Origin: Actinomycetota bacterium
GTDB lineage: Bacteria > Actinomycetota > Thermoleophilia > Solirubrobacterales > 70-9
Direction: 5' to 3'
DNA: 64,000 nt
Assembly: GCA_018268675.1 (NCBI GenBank)
Contig: JAFDWB010000064.1
Span: 1 to 64,000 of the forward strand
The translations under genes and the position numbers were made by a program. The notes beneath the pieces are model-generated. The model had not been told where the DNA came from and searched no databases. It saw only the letters and a program-made list of their open reading frames with translations. Position 1 is the stretch's first letter. Each line of letters starts with the position of its first letter. Below are positions 62,899-64,000 of the stretch, piece by piece.

Positions 62899-64000
62899 CA
62901 GCGCCGGACTAGCCGGGGACCGTCAGCCGAGTCCCTGACCTCCCAGCCCAGAGCGGCGAGCCGATCCCGAATCTCGTCCGCCCGGGAGAAGTCTTTGGCT
63001 GCCCGAGCGTCCTCACGCTCCTGGAGCAACTGCTCAGCCTCGGAATCGGCCGCACCCTGGTCCTCGGCGAGCGAACGAAGCCCGACGAGGTCGAGCATCT
63101 CGGCCACGGCTCGGGCAGCCCCCGGAACTTCATCCCGATTCGCTTCCCCGACCAGCTCGAAGACCTCCGCCATCGCCCGGGGGGTGTTGAAGTCATCGGC
63201 AAGAGCCTCCCGGAACGCCTCGAAGCGCGACTCCGGGGGAGACCCGCCGGAACCTCCCCGCTGTTGTTCCGCCGGGTCTCCCCCGGAGGACGCCCCCGCC
63301 TGCCCTCGGAAGAAATTGCGAAGCCGCTCGACCCGGGCGACAGCTTCCTCCATCTGCCGCCCCCCAAACGCCAACGGCTGCCGGTAGTGCCCCGAAATCA
63401 GATAAGCAACGACAGCCTCCCGCCCATACCGGTCGAGCGCCTCGCTCAACTGGAAGATGTTGCCCTCCGATTTCGACATCTTCTCCCCCGCCGCGTCGAC
63501 CATCCCGTTGTGCATCCAGACGTGCGCGAAGGGCCGCCCGGCCGACTCGGACTGGGCGATCTCGTTCTCGTGGTGGGGGAAGACGAGGTCGGAGCCGCCG
63601 CCGTGGACGGCGAAGGAGGCGCCCAGCTCCCGCTCGGCCATCACCGAGCACTCGATGTGCCAGGCCGGGCGGCCGGGTCCCCAGGGGGAGTCCCAACTCG
63701 TGTCCTCGCCTTCCTTGGTCGCCTTCCAGAGGGCGAAGTCGAGCCGCTCCTCCTTGAGGCCGGCGGCGCCTGCCTCCTCGCCCTGGTCCATGTCCTCGGG
63801 GCGCCGGTTGGAGAGCTTGCCGTAGCCGGGGAAGCTGCGGACGCGGAAGTAGACGTCGCCGCCCGACTCGTAGGCGTGGCCGCCCGCGATCAGCTCGGCG
63901 ATCAGCGCGACGATCCCGTCGATCGTCTCGGTCGCCTTCGGCTCGGCGTCGGGCCGCCCGAGTCCCAGCCGGTCGGTGTCGTGGATGTAGGCCGCGGTCA
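62898..64000 (-). CDS. cysS: Cysteinyl-tRNA synthetase, C-terminal part; runs off the window
   Basis: The first ~367 codons visible from the 3' end cover most of class I cysteinyl-tRNA synthetase: WHIECSVMAERELGASFAVH with the zinc Cys/His, HHENEIAQSESAGRPFAHVW, the GEKMSKSEGN ATP loop (~250 before the end), then the DALR anticodon domain ending VRDSADGPRLVRR. The N-terminal HIGH motif lies beyond base 64000. A Gly-rich insert GASSGGDPAEQQRGGSGGSP, coded by a 23-bp-stem palindrome at 63231-63288, separates catalytic and anticodon domains. Confidence 0.96.
   Translation of the reverse strand, partial: TAAYIHDTDRLGLGRPDAEPKATETIDGIVALIAELIAGGHAYESGGDVYFRVRSFPGYGKLSNRRPEDMDQGEEAGAAGLKEERLDFALWKATKEGEDTSWDSPWGPGRPAWHIECSVMAERELGASFAVHGGGSDLVFPHHENEIAQSESAGRPFAHVWMHNGMVDAAGEKMSKSEGNIFQLSEALDRYGREAVVAYLISGHYRQPLAFGGRQMEEAVARVERLRNFFRGQAGASSGGDPAEQQRGGSGGSPPESRFEAFREALADDFNTPRAMAEVFELVGEANRDEVPGAARAVAEMLDLVGLRSLAEDQGAADSEAEQLLQEREDARAAKDFSRADEIRDRLAALGWEVRDSADGPRLVRR
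63231..63288. repeat. Palindrome inside cysS coding sequence
   Basis: The left arm at 63231-63253 starts CTCCGGGGGAGACCCG; it pairs with 63266-63288 at 22 of 23 positions, loop CTCCCCGCTGTT. It codes the Gly/Ser-rich insert of CysS and keeps the frame. No second copy was found in the window. Confidence 0.8.

Noticed and set aside
1-64000. CRISPR array, insertion sequence, prophage, rRNA or replication origin
   Set aside because: No regularly spaced repeats, transposase or integrase motifs, rRNA-like stretches or DnaA-box clusters were seen by reading.

Overview
The window is very GC-rich (about 70% or more by eye) with long antisense shadow ORFs, as in a high-GC actinobacterium. The gene set suggests the class Thermoleophilia (Solirubrobacterales or relatives), but this is inference, since no rRNA or other phylogenetic marker is present. 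The points are a WS/DGAT acyltransferase, an F420-type LLM oxidoreductase, a MarP-like protease, AddAB/AdnAB-type helicase-nucleases, and a Firmicute-like cysS-rlmB-sigH order. Most genes are housekeeping or envelope genes. No CRISPR array, transposase, prophage or replication origin was seen.

Layout. 1-342: structured repeat DNA. 343-6286: ispH, WS/DGAT, FxsA, SpoIIAA-like, MIP18, GNAT, HAD genes. 6431-14813: two-subunit helicase-nuclease and exonuclease VII (xseA-xseB), a DNA-repair block. 14862-16782: divergent HxlR and ArsR regulators, the latter leading an SRPBCC-GST operon. 16805-21836: MarP-like protease, penicillin-binding protein, lipoprotein, SRPBCC protein, coiled-coil protein, MscL with a zinc-ribbon tail. 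21915-27757: gltB and a secreted beta-propeller. 27872-33614: lysA-hom-thrC-(AAA ATPase)-thrB, an aspartate-family amino-acid operon interrupted by an ATPase gene. 33640-40980: Gly/Ser-rich anchored protein, M23 peptidase, CDF transporter, acyl-CoA dehydrogenase, cell-wall-binding-repeat-like protein, MBL hydrolase. 41347-46845: LLM oxidoreductase, two acyl-CoA dehydrogenases, thiolase and 3-hydroxyacyl-CoA dehydrogenase, a beta-oxidation cluster. 46991-56641: CNNM/CorC protein, truncated BtuF-like protein, rhomboid, ECF sigma factor, a PlsC-GpsA fusion, VOC dioxygenase, SHOCT membrane protein. 57366-60247: a less GC-rich accessory patch next to tRNA-Thr, holding a Cys-rich secreted peptide, a DUF2188 protein, a frameshifted TIGR04141-like gene and a PBECR-like/DUF2283 pair. 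60341-64000: GNAT protein, then sigH, rlmB and cysS on the minus strand (cysS runs off the window).

The most unusual signals are small structured repeats. (1) A 33-nt palindrome lies in frame, in the same phase, inside the AddB-like gene and thrB, adding the same peptide TLVNDTKTSVE; a third copy is intergenic. A different 23-bp-stem palindrome lies in frame inside cysS. (2) A 49-nt palindrome sits at three convergent gene junctions, and its arms supply three of the neighbouring stop codons. (3) A roughly 275-nt composite hairpin element occurs at two convergent junctions and at the left edge. Many genes also carry a TANNNT box 6-8 nt before the start codon, suggesting widespread leaderless transcription.
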